Assembly: GCA_964616835.1 (NCBI GenBank)
Contig: CAZTSG010000019.1
Location: forward strand, 1 to 24,165
Length of the DNA stretch: 24,165 nucleotides
Reading direction: 5' to 3'
Source: JAAOZP01 sp964616835
GTDB taxonomy: Archaea; Thermoproteota; EX4484-205; JAAOZP01
A model generated the notes under the pieces. That model was not told where the DNA came from. It saw only the letters and a list, made by a program, of their open reading frames with translations, and ran no database searches. The position numbers were made by a program, and so were the translations under genes. Of the stretch, positions 7,282-13,365 are shown piece by piece (within the stretch, counting starts at the first letter, position 1; each line of letters begins with the position of its first letter).

Positions 7282-8310
7282 TTAAGATGTTAACGCATTC
7301 TTGAGTTCTATTAGAGAACTATCTACAAGCTTCGTTTCTGCAACTGCTTCTGAAAGGTCGACGCTCACTATCTCAGTGCCTCTTAACGCAACCATCTTAC
7401 CGAAAACGCCTTTTCTCACAAGCTCCACTGCAGCATATCCCAGCCTTGTAGCGAGAACCCTGTCGAAAGCTGTTGGAGACATCCCCCTAACTATATGGGC
7501 AGGGGCAACAGCCCTCGTTTCAAAACCGGTCGCCTTCTCAATCTCCTTGGCTAGGAACTCGCCTATCCCGCCCAGGTAAACATGCCCAAACTGATCTACC
7601 TTAGTATCCTTGGTTATGGGCCCCTTATAGTCTGCTATTAGGGCTCCCTCCGCGACGACTATCGTCAAGCTCCCCTTGCCCTCAGCCTTCTTCTTTTTAA
7701 CGAGCTCTACGACGTCGCTTATTTTGAAAGGCTCTTCAGGTATGAGAATCAAGTCGGCGCCGGCGGCGATTCCAGAGTATAGGGCTATCCACCCCGCGTG
7801 CCTACCCATTATCTCAACCACCATTATCCTATCCATAGCCTCCCCAGTCTTCTTCAACGATTCTATGGCTTCCATCGCAGCGTTCACAGCTGTGTCGAAC
7901 CCGAAGGTATAGTCGGTGCCTTTAAGGTCATTGTCTATTGTTTTCGGGACCCCTATGACTTTCAAACCGGCTTCATGCAGCCTCTTGGCTGCTGTAAGAG
8001 TATCGTCCCCGCCTATGGCTATTAAAGCATCGAGGCCGAGCTTCTTAAAGTTCTCTATGCACCTCTTCATTGTTTCCTCATCCTTCACCGGGTTCGTCCT
8101 CGAAGTCTTTATCACGGTTCCCGCCTCGCCAATCTTGTCCTCTAAGTCGCTGTAACGCAACGGGACAGTATCCATCTTAAGCAACCCTGCCCAGCCGTAT
8201 CTTATGCCTACGACTTGGATCCCGTATTGCTCAGCCCTCTTCAAAACTGCTCTTATCACAGCGTTTAAACCGGGAGCGTCTCCCCCGCCTGTTAAAACTC
8301 CCACCTTCAT
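7282..8310 (-). CDS. 6-phosphofructokinase, family A, PPi-type signature
   Basis: A 342-residue family A phosphofructokinase phosphorylating fructose 6-phosphate. LTGGGDAPGLN (6-16) opens the phosphoryl-donor site, GGDDT (100-104) has Asp at the position that is Gly in ATP enzymes, and PKTIDND (122-128) has Lys where ATP enzymes have Gly. Asp plus Lys at these two positions is the established signature of PPi-dependent, reversible enzymes. MGRHAGW and the AHIVRGMSPTAFDR segment complete the sugar-phosphate site. The ATG at 8310 is preferred over the GTG at 8319 because an AAGGTG site sits six bases before it. An internal ribosome binding site and the 47-nt gap to the upstream phosphodiesterase-family gene suggest one operon. 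Confidence 0.92.
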   Translation of the reverse strand: MKVGVLTGGGDAPGLNAVIRAVLKRAEQYGIQVVGIRYGWAGLLKMDTVPLRYSDLEDKIGEAGTVIKTSRTNPVKDEETMKRCIENFKKLGLDALIAIGGDDTLTAAKRLHEAGLKVIGVPKTIDNDLKGTDYTFGFDTAVNAAMEAIESLKKTGEAMDRIMVVEIMGRHAGWIALYSGIAAGADLILIPEEPFKISDVVELVKKKKAEGKGSLTIVVAEGALIADYKGPITKDTKVDQFGHVYLGGIGEFLAKEIEKATGFETRAVAPAHIVRGMSPTAFDRVLATRLGYAAVELVRKGVFGKMVALRGTEIVSVDLSEAVAETKLVDSSLIELKNALTS

Positions 8311-8315
8311 CTCTC

Positions 8316-8323
8316 GCACCTTA
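8316..8323 (-). promoter_or_regulatory. Ribosome binding site deciding the PFK start
   Basis: Minus-strand AAGGTG, complementary to the 3' end of archaeal 16S rRNA (CACCT), lies about six bases before ATG 8310 and overlaps the alternative GTG at 8319, which it therefore argues against. Confidence 0.55.
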
Positions 8324-8357
8324 AAGCCTAAATACCAAGAGGGAGAGTTTTTTAACT

Positions 8358-9644
8358 TTACCCTCTTATGGCTGAAACCCTGGAGACTATCAGTGGAATG
8401 AGCAGTTCATCCAGGGTCAAGGAGCCGTGGGCCCCGGCTTTAACGAACTCCGGCTCAGTCCTCTCCTTTAAGTCGTAATGGAAGACGAGCCTCCCCTCTC
8501 CTCTGGAGAGCGCTACGTAGTCCCCAACCCTGTCTAAGACGCATGGGTTGACCTCTCCGAGGCCGAATAACCCTTTTTCCAAGAGCTTTTTCGATTCTAG
8601 TAAAACGATGTCTCTACTAATCTTCCTGTGGGAAATTCTTTCAAGTATCCTCGCCTCCTTTTTCACGTAGAGGTATGCCGCTCTAGATTCTCCAGCCGGA
8701 GGCATTAGGAGGCTCTCGTCGAGCCACTTCAATTTTTCGATTCTAATCGACTTCTCGTCTCTAACCTTTGATTGACCGTGGTCGGAGGTGATTACGAGCA
8801 GCGTTCTTCTAGCAACCTCGGGAGCAACATTGCTGATTACTGTTTTCAGGAGGGTTAAAGTATTGGCCAGCTCCAGCTCAGCCTCCTGACTAAAGGGCCC
8901 GTAGTGATGAGACTGGGCGTCGAAACCATCCCAGTAGGCCATTACGAAATCGGTCTTCTTATCGTTAATGAGCTTAACAAGGTTTGTTGCGAAATCCACA
9001 GTGGTTAAAGCTGGCACTATTTCAGAATCCTTGTAGAGAATAGTCGAGAGGCCGCTATTCCTTATACCGTATCTTATTAGCGTTTTCGATCGGAGCCCTG
9101 CCTCCTTAAGCCTCTGCGTTAAAACCTTGGTCCCCAAAAGCTTTTCAACGCTCATGCCGAGCTCGAAAATCCTGTTCCTCCTCTCGTCGTTGACTGGGCT
9201 GAGGGATATCATGTTAACCATTGAGCTAAGCTCCTTCATGAAGATGATGTAGGCAACGATTCCGTGCTCCTGCGGGGTTAAACCAGTGTTGAGGCTCGTC
9301 AGTGCTGTCGACGTCGTGGAGGGGAATACTGACGTCAAGGCCTTAAAGCAAGTCTCCCCTTTTAGAAGAAGGTCTTTCAGAAGCTTCCTAAGCTTCTCAG
9401 AGGATTTTGTGAAAACATTGAGGCCCATCGCATCCATGATTATGAGGACAATCCTGTCGACGCTTCTAAAACTCGGTAAAACATCCTCCTTGAGCGTTTT
9501 CCCCTGGGGCTTAGCTCCCATGAACCTCGCCAAGCTATTTGAAAGGTTTGGGAGGGAGGAGCCGTCGTACCTGGGCATGAAGAGGCCGGATGAAAACTCG
9601 CGGAGACCAATTTCTTCAACAGCATCCTCCAGTTTAGAAAGCAT
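8358..9644 (-). CDS. Type I phosphodiesterase / nucleotide pyrophosphatase family protein (alkaline phosphatase superfamily)
   Basis: About 428 residues with the full metal-binding set of the NPP branch of the alkaline phosphatase superfamily: IIMDAMG (first Asp, about 71), VFPSTTSTALTSLNTG (threonine nucleophile near 110-111, followed by the family's GL.P.EHGI), AYWDGFDAQSHHYGP (Asp and His pair), TSDHGQ (Asp-His) and GAHGSL (C-terminal His). No signal peptide is visible, so it is probably cytoplasmic. Family members cleave phosphodiesters or nucleotides, some releasing PPi. I chose ATG 9644 over the TTG at 9707 because the only TATA box lies 25 nt before 9644 and inside the longer version. 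The phosphofructokinase gene follows in the same direction. Confidence 0.85.
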   Translation of the reverse strand: MLSKLEDAVEEIGLREFSSGLFMPRYDGSSLPNLSNSLARFMGAKPQGKTLKEDVLPSFRSVDRIVLIIMDAMGLNVFTKSSEKLRKLLKDLLLKGETCFKALTSVFPSTTSTALTSLNTGLTPQEHGIVAYIIFMKELSSMVNMISLSPVNDERRNRIFELGMSVEKLLGTKVLTQRLKEAGLRSKTLIRYGIRNSGLSTILYKDSEIVPALTTVDFATNLVKLINDKKTDFVMAYWDGFDAQSHHYGPFSQEAELELANTLTLLKTVISNVAPEVARRTLLVITSDHGQSKVRDEKSIRIEKLKWLDESLLMPPAGESRAAYLYVKKEARILERISHRKISRDIVLLESKKLLEKGLFGLGEVNPCVLDRVGDYVALSRGEGRLVFHYDLKERTEPEFVKAGAHGSLTLDELLIPLIVSRVSAIRG

Positions 9645-9662
9645 GCGAAAAATCTGCACAAA

Positions 9663-9676
9663 CATATAAAAATACT
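9663..9676. promoter_or_regulatory. Overlapping divergent TATA elements
   Basis: CATATAAAAATA on the plus strand and TATTTTTATATG on the minus strand are the same bases. Read leftward they lie 25 nt before ATG 9644; read rightward they lie about 40 nt before TTG 9710. No second AT-rich element is present between the two genes. Confidence 0.45.
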
Positions 9677-9709
9677 TTGTCTCGAAGACGTCTTGGAGTA
9701 GAATCAATA

Positions 9710-10069
9710 TTGAAGAGGCTCGGCTTCACCTACTTGCAGGAGGAGGATACTCTTATCCTGGATCCGCTGGAACCTGGCGAGGCCATGGTGCCTCTTCCAG
9801 AAAACGTGTTAAGAGTCTTCTTCGAAAAGACTGGAGAGGGCTTCAGCCTCTCGTTGCAAGCCTTGAGAGGAGAAAAGGTGCTTAGATTACTTGTTCTCAA
9901 GGACTCTGGCCCGGCTGCTCTCCGCCTTACCGAGGATGTTGCTGAGAGAATAGGCTCTCTGAAAATAAGCTGGAACCTTAGGGACTTGAAGATAGAGGGG
10001 TTAAAACTGGGGGAGAAGCAGCTCGAACTAAACTTCGTCTCCGTCCCCCTCAGCGCTGAGAGTATTTGA
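9710..10069 (+). CDS. Hypothetical protein of unknown family
   Basis: About 119 residues (130 if the TTG at 9677 is used) that I do not recognise. It reads as alternating short strands and loops rich in Leu, Val and charged residues, with no cysteines, no TM segment and no catalytic-looking motif. The pattern FEKTGEGFSLSLQALRGEKVLRLLVLKD followed by helix-like TEDVAERIGSLKISW suggests a small alpha/beta fold. TTG 9677 lies almost on the TATA box, so TTG 9710, with a GGAG about 11 nt before it, is a more likely start, but this is uncertain. The gene is divergent from the phosphodiesterase gene and ends 6 nt from the convergent one-TM protein. Confidence 0.55.
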   Translation: MKRLGFTYLQEEDTLILDPLEPGEAMVPLPENVLRVFFEKTGEGFSLSLQALRGEKVLRLLVLKDSGPAALRLTEDVAERIGSLKISWNLRDLKIEGLKLGEKQLELNFVSVPLSAESI

Positions 10070-10075
10070 ATCCTC

Positions 10076-10261
10076 TTAATCTGCTTCTTCAAACCAAGGT
10101 TGCTCAGGCCTCTCCCTCAACCTTCTAAATTTCTCCCTGAGCCTTCTTGTCTCTCTCCTATGCCTAAGCAGGGCGCTTATCAAGAAGAGTAGGAAGCTGA
10201 GAAATATCGCAATCATGTATACGAAGAAGAAAGTGGAGAGGTCTACCTGAGCCCTAAGCAT
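10076..10261 (-). CDS. Small single-pass membrane protein
   Basis: Sixty-one residues with one hydrophobic segment (about 9-33, TFFFVYMIAIFLSFLLFLIS) followed by a strongly basic stretch (RHRRETRRLREKFRRLRER) and an acidic end. By the positive-inside rule the basic tail is cytoplasmic, giving an N-out single-pass protein. ATG 10261 is preferred over a TTG two codons upstream because a clear TATA box lies 28 nt before it. Function unknown; no family recognised. Confidence 0.6.
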   Translation of the reverse strand: MLRAQVDLSTFFFVYMIAIFLSFLLFLISALLRHRRETRRLREKFRRLRERPEQPWFEEAD

Positions 10262-10283
10262 TTTCAAAGGCTCAGCGGCTTCG

Positions 10284-10297
10284 CCTATATATGTTTT
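10284..10297 (-). promoter_or_regulatory. TATA promoter for the one-TM protein
   Basis: Minus-strand AAAACATATATAGG is centred about 28 nt before ATG 10261, a textbook distance for a leaderless archaeal transcript. This promoter also supports the reality of the short gene. Confidence 0.6.
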
Positions 10298-10310
10298 TCC
10301 CGTAATGGTA

Positions 10311-10324
10311 ATCTTTTTAAAGAG
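10311..10324 (+). promoter_or_regulatory. TATA promoter for the first RAM protein
   Basis: ATCTTTTTAAAGAG is centred about 32 nt before the TTG at 10349 and supports that TTG as a leaderless start. Confidence 0.5.
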
Positions 10325-10348
10325 CCTGCTTGCCTTAGCTGAATAGCC

Positions 10349-10573
10349 TTGCTCAAAGCATACCTGCTCATAGTCTGCGAAGTAGGTTTGGAGAAGGATG
10401 TTGAAGAAGCTATTCGCAAGATTGAAAACGTTACCAGCGTGGACGTCGTATACGGCGAGTACGACGTAATAGCGACAGTAGAGGTTAACGATATTAAGCA
10501 GCTCGACAACGTTGTCACGCAGATCAGACGTATAAAGGGAGTTTTAAGAACGATGACGCTCCTCTGCGATTAA
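10349..10573 (+). CDS. Stand-alone RAM domain protein (Lrp/AsnC ligand-binding domain)
   Basis: Seventy-four residues forming one complete RAM (ACT-like) domain: strand AYLLIVCEVG, helix KDVEEAIRKIENV, strand SVDVVYGEYDVIATVEV, helix DIKQLDNVVTQIRRIKGV and final strand LRTMTLLC. There is no N-terminal helix-turn-helix, so it is not itself a normal Lrp repressor. Such stand-alone domains form oligomers and bind amino acids in Pyrococcus and Thermus homologues, and may pair with full Lrp proteins. YGEYDVIA replaces the usual TGDYDLLL motif. The start is TTG. It ends 1 nt from the convergent PH/GRAM-like gene. Confidence 0.85.
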   Translation: MLKAYLLIVCEVGLEKDVEEAIRKIENVTSVDVVYGEYDVIATVEVNDIKQLDNVVTQIRRIKGVLRTMTLLCD

Positions 10574-10574
10574 A

Positions 10575-10937
10575 TCATATTCTTAAGCCGCCTATTTCTA
10601 CTCTGGATAAAGAGACCCTCCAAGACTCATAGTCTCTTACGGCGAAGCTCGGCTGCTCCAGAACATTCTCCTTTGAGCGATAAACCAACGTGACCACTGG
10701 CCTTCTCCAAAGCCTCCCCTTACTGACCTTAACCTGCTCCAAGATACTCAGCGGCACCTCTAGCCTAATTAATATCCTCCTATTCCTCCTGCCCACGTGC
10801 TCCTCGAAGAAAATTCTCTGGCTGGTTAATACGAGCGCGCCCTTTAAAGGCGCTTCAAGAAATGTTGAGCCACCTATGAATTTTGCAGAATCCTCGAAAA
10901 TCAGGTTTTCACCCATCGGGAGCTTCCTTTCGGACAT
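10575..10937 (-). CDS. PH/GRAM-like domain protein
   Basis: A 120-residue, mostly beta protein. LKGALVLTSQRIFFEEH (about 31-47) matches the core strand-turn of bacterial-type PH and GRAM-like domains (G.L.LT..RL.F), followed by VPLSILEQVKVSKG, the usual second core element (I.dI..V.....), then RPVVTLVYRSKENV and a terminal helix with a Trp (DYESWRVSLSRV). No TM segment is present. PH-like proteins of this size usually bind lipids or proteins; the partner is not evident. Start ATG 10937, with a weak TATA-like stretch about 30 nt upstream. Confidence 0.6.
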   Translation of the reverse strand: MSERKLPMGENLIFEDSAKFIGGSTFLEAPLKGALVLTSQRIFFEEHVGRRNRRILIRLEVPLSILEQVKVSKGRLWRRPVVTLVYRSKENVLEQPSFAVRDYESWRVSLSRVEIGGLRI

Positions 10938-11057
10938 TCTTAGAAGCGGACGGGCTGCTCAGTCTTATGTTTTACTGTCTGTTTAAAACAATGCTCGCGT
11001 TTTACACCTGAAAAAGCATATTTATCTCCTGTGCGTATTAAAAAGGGTTGAAAAAAG

Positions 11058-11642
11058 TTGGGGGAGAAAGATGAAGAGGCTCAGAGGCTTGCCGAGTTGA
11101 AACAATACTTGTCTCAAAAGAAGGAGGCGCTTGAGGAAGAGCTTGAGAAGCTTAATAGCGTAATCAGCGTAATAGACGACCTGCTTGCTTCAAAGAGCTT
11201 TAAGACAGGCATTGAGGTTATGAAAAAAGCTGAAGAAAAGGCTGAGGCTGAAACAGCACTGCAGAAGCTTGAACTCGTCTATAAAGGGATGAAGGTTGGA
11301 GACATGGAGGTCTATCAGACGTATGCTAAGGTCACGCCCCTCCCGGAGCTTAAGCTAAGCACAGTCACCTCTCCTTTCGAAGCATTCCTCATCAGGAAGG
11401 TCTTGGAGCCGATGAGGGAGAGGGATATGGAGAGGGCTGCTAAAAACGAGCTTAGGCCGGATCAAATGTTCTCCTATGACGTTATTGAAGAAAGCGGCTT
11501 GTTGAAATACATCATCGTAAGAAACTTCAGAGACAGGATTAGGCTTAGAGAACTTGCCAACGCAGTATCCTGGACTTTCTTCACGATGGCTGCTAAGAAG
11601 GGCAGCGTACAGGCAGGACTAGAGGAATCCGATCAGGCCTGA
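11058..11642 (+). CDS. Conserved-looking archaeal protein with N-terminal coiled coil
   Basis: A 194-residue protein. Residues about 3-75 are a long charged helix with heptad-like Leu spacing, broken once near residue 42 (SVISVIDDLLASKSF), and so probably a coiled-coil hairpin. Residues about 80-185 look globular: VYQTYAKVTPLPELKLSTVTSP, FLIRKVLEPMRERD, then FSYDVIEESGLLKYIIVRNF and a C-terminal helix. I do not recognise a named family and give no function. It starts with TTG; a TATA-like CATATTTAT lies about 37 nt upstream, giving a short leader. Its last 24 nt overlap the end of the convergent HAD gene. Confidence 0.7.
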   Translation: MGEKDEEAQRLAELKQYLSQKKEALEEELEKLNSVISVIDDLLASKSFKTGIEVMKKAEEKAEAETALQKLELVYKGMKVGDMEVYQTYAKVTPLPELKLSTVTSPFEAFLIRKVLEPMRERDMERAAKNELRPDQMFSYDVIEESGLLKYIIVRNFRDRIRLRELANAVSWTFFTMAAKKGSVQAGLEESDQA

Positions 11643-12299
11643 GAGGATGTTTCTAAGTCCGGGCACATCTGGAGCAATGTGCTTTGCTCCCGCATTCCTC
11701 AGGGTTTCAACGCTCCACAGGCTAGAGGCTACTCCAACAGGTATCGCCCCCGCTTCTCTAGCTGCTATGATGTCTATTGGAGAATCCCCTACGTGAATAG
11801 TTCTCTCCGGAGGCGTCTTCATAGCTTCACATGCTTTGACTATAATATCCGGAAAGGGCTTAATCCTCTCAACGTCATCTCTTGTAAAAAAGTGTTTGAA
11901 GAAAACGCTCAATCCCGACTTTTCAAGTATTATGCCGGAGGCCTTTCTACAATTGTTCGTGCAAACAACCATGTTGACACCCATGTTACTCAACCATGTA
12001 AGCAACTCCGGGACCCCGTTCTTCACAACAGGCTTGTCCGCGGCTTCAAGCTCTAGTGGTTCAATAGCCTCATAGACTCTTCTTCTCAAAGCTCTCAACT
12101 GAGATTCGCTAAACCCCTTGTTCCGCATGAATGATACTGCTTCCTCAAGGTTTACTGAAGCAGGTTTGGAGTCTGACAGTATGCTCTTGTCAACACCCAT
12201 TTCCACGAGTTTCTCGATAACTATTTTCTTAGCCAATGAATAATTGTAATTGAATTCTATAAGTGTCCCGTCGAGATCGAAGATCACCAGTCTAATCAT
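11619..12299 (-). CDS. HAD-superfamily hydrolase (phosphoglycolate phosphatase-like)
   Basis: A 226-residue haloacid dehalogenase-family phosphatase. Motif I IFDLDGT (6-12) gives the nucleophile Asp8 and acid/base Asp10, motif II is VVCTNN, motif III Lys lies in RIKPFPDI, and motif IV is HVGDSPIDIIAA. The helical cap inserted between motifs I and II places it in the subfamily I (phosphoglycolate phosphatase/beta-phosphoglucomutase-like) group. The substrate cannot be assigned. Start ATG 12299 lies 4 nt after the stop of a RAM protein gene on the same strand, so the two are probably co-transcribed. Confidence 0.88.
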   Translation of the reverse strand: MIRLVIFDLDGTLIEFNYNYSLAKKIVIEKLVEMGVDKSILSDSKPASVNLEEAVSFMRNKGFSESQLRALRRRVYEAIEPLELEAADKPVVKNGVPELLTWLSNMGVNMVVCTNNCRKASGIILEKSGLSVFFKHFFTRDDVERIKPFPDIIVKACEAMKTPPERTIHVGDSPIDIIAAREAGAIPVGVASSLWSVETLRNAGAKHIAPDVPGLRNILSGLIGFL

Positions 12300-12303
12300 T
12301 TCT

Positions 12304-12549
12304 CTAGGCCTTGGCCTGCTGGACTGAAAGTACTACTCGAGTATCTGTTGTAGCGATCGACTCCACGCCTCTTATTTTCAACACTGTTTTCATCAGCTTC
12401 TCAACATCCAGCACGTCTACTCTTATCAAAAGATCTATGTCGCCCGTTAGCTCAATAACCTCCCTAACCTCCTCGATGCTTAAAAGCTTCTGCACAACCC
12501 GCTCCCTGTTAAACCCCTTCGCTATCTTCGCTGTCACGAATGCCTGCAT
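12304..12549 (-). CDS. Stand-alone RAM domain protein (Lrp/AsnC ligand-binding domain)
   Basis: Eighty-one residues making one RAM domain: AFVTAKIAKG strand, VVQKLLSIEEVREVIELTGDIDLLIRVDV with the characteristic TGDIDLLI, helix KLMKTVLKIRGV and final strand DTRVVLSV. No DNA-binding domain is present. It is the first gene of a probable operon with the HAD hydrolase, which follows after 4 nt. A TATA box lies 28 nt before the ATG, so the transcript is leaderless. It is more similar to the adjacent RAM protein (12625-12858) than to the one at 10349. Confidence 0.9.
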   Translation of the reverse strand: MQAFVTAKIAKGFNRERVVQKLLSIEEVREVIELTGDIDLLIRVDVLDVEKLMKTVLKIRGVESIATTDTRVVLSVQQAKA

Positions 12550-12570
12550 TCTGTGAAAAATCTCCGATAT

Positions 12571-12586
12571 TCCTATATATCTTTTT
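12571..12586 (-). promoter_or_regulatory. TATA promoter for the RAM-HAD operon
   Basis: Minus-strand AAAAAGATATATAGGA is centred about 28 nt before ATG 12549. Confidence 0.6.
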
Positions 12587-12624
12587 CTTCCCGAATGTTA
12601 AATAATGCGTTGTTTTCCTTCAGG

Positions 12625-12858
12625 CTACTTAGACATGCGGGAGAGTACTATGCGGGTATCCGTTGATTCCACGCCCTTTATTTCAAGTATCTCGTCAACG
12701 ATTCTTCTTAGGTCGGTTTCTGAAGAAGCAGTGGCCTCTATCAAAAGGTCTATGTCGCCTGTCAACTCGTAAACCTTCTTAACGCCCTTAACCTGTAGAA
12801 CCTTCTCAATGTTCCCCTGGAAGCTGCTTGAAACCCTTACGAGTATTATCGCATCCAA
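12625..12858 (-). CDS. Stand-alone RAM domain protein (Lrp/AsnC ligand-binding domain)
   Basis: Seventy-seven residues, a single RAM domain: AIILVRVSSS strand, EKVLQVKGVKKVYELTGDID with the LLIEAT strand, helix DLRRIVDEILEIKGV, and DTRIVLS. The start is a TTG with a TATA box 30 nt upstream; a nearby ATG at 12854 is out of frame. It shares ELTGDIDLLI and TDTR.VLS with its downstream neighbour, so the pair probably arose by tandem duplication. Each has its own promoter. A role as an amino-acid or small-ligand sensor is inferred from the family. Confidence 0.9.
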   Translation of the reverse strand: MDAIILVRVSSSFQGNIEKVLQVKGVKKVYELTGDIDLLIEATASSETDLRRIVDEILEIKGVESTDTRIVLSRMSK

Positions 12859-12881
12859 ACCGTGTTATCCATAATAAGCCG

Positions 12882-12894
12882 CTAAGATAAACCT
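12882..12894 (-). promoter_or_regulatory. TATA promoter for the third RAM protein
   Basis: Minus-strand AGGTTTATCTTAG is centred about 30 nt before the TTG at 12858. Confidence 0.5.
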
Positions 12895-12907
12895 TTTCCC
12901 AATAGTT

Positions 12908-12920
12908 AAGGTTAAATACA
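12908..12920 (+). promoter_or_regulatory. TATA promoter for ssb
   Basis: AAGGTTAAATACA is centred about 39 nt before the GTG start at 12954, predicting a leader of about a dozen bases that includes GGGAG. Confidence 0.45.
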
Positions 12921-12953
12921 TCGCTGACAAGAGGGTCTGGGAGATGAGAAGCG

Positions 12954-13361
12954 GTGTCCGAAGAGTTTGTTAAGGTTAAAGACCTTAACACCAACTCCAA
13001 GCACGTTAACCTTCTCGCCAAGGTGCTCTCCCTCTCAGAGACTAGAGAAGTACCTGCCAGGTACGGAGGTTCGACGAACAGAGTTGCAGAAGCTAGAATA
13101 GGAGACGAAACCGGTACAATACTCTTAACGTTATGGAATGAAAACATAGACTTGGTTAAGCCGAACGATGTTATAATGATTAAAAACGGTTACGTCAACG
13201 TGTATCGTAGAACCATGAGGCTTAACGTCGGGAAATACGGTTCGATAGAGAAGAGCGATGCCCCTATGGGTGACGTCAACACTTCGAACGACATGTCTGA
13301 GAAAGAGGTTGAGGGAGGGTACGGCGGCAGAAGGTTTAACCGTCCGAGGAGGAGGTATTAA
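12954..13361 (+). CDS. ssb: Single-stranded DNA-binding protein, crenarchaeal type
   Basis: A 135-residue protein with one OB fold (about 1-100) like Sulfolobus SSB: VKVKDLNTNSKHVNLLAKVL, then EARIGDETGTILLTLWNENI (closely matching the Sulfolobus IVGDETGRVKLTLW), KPNDVIMIKNGYVNVYRRTMRLNVG. The aromatic residues that stack on bases in the Sulfolobus protein have counterparts at Trp62 and near the Tyr residues of the last strands. The tail (101-135) is flexible and ends in GGYGGRRFNRPRRRY. It lacks the acidic tip seen on the Sulfolobus protein. The GTG start follows a GGGAG. Essential for replication and repair. Confidence 0.9.
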   Translation: MSEEFVKVKDLNTNSKHVNLLAKVLSLSETREVPARYGGSTNRVAEARIGDETGTILLTLWNENIDLVKPNDVIMIKNGYVNVYRRTMRLNVGKYGSIEKSDAPMGDVNTSNDMSEKEVEGGYGGRRFNRPRRRY

Positions 13362-13365
13362 GGAA

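Noticed and set aside
10349..10573. Possible full Lrp/AsnC transcription regulator with an upstream HTH
   Set aside because: No helix-turn-helix is encoded upstream in any frame; the TATA box lies directly before the TTG start.
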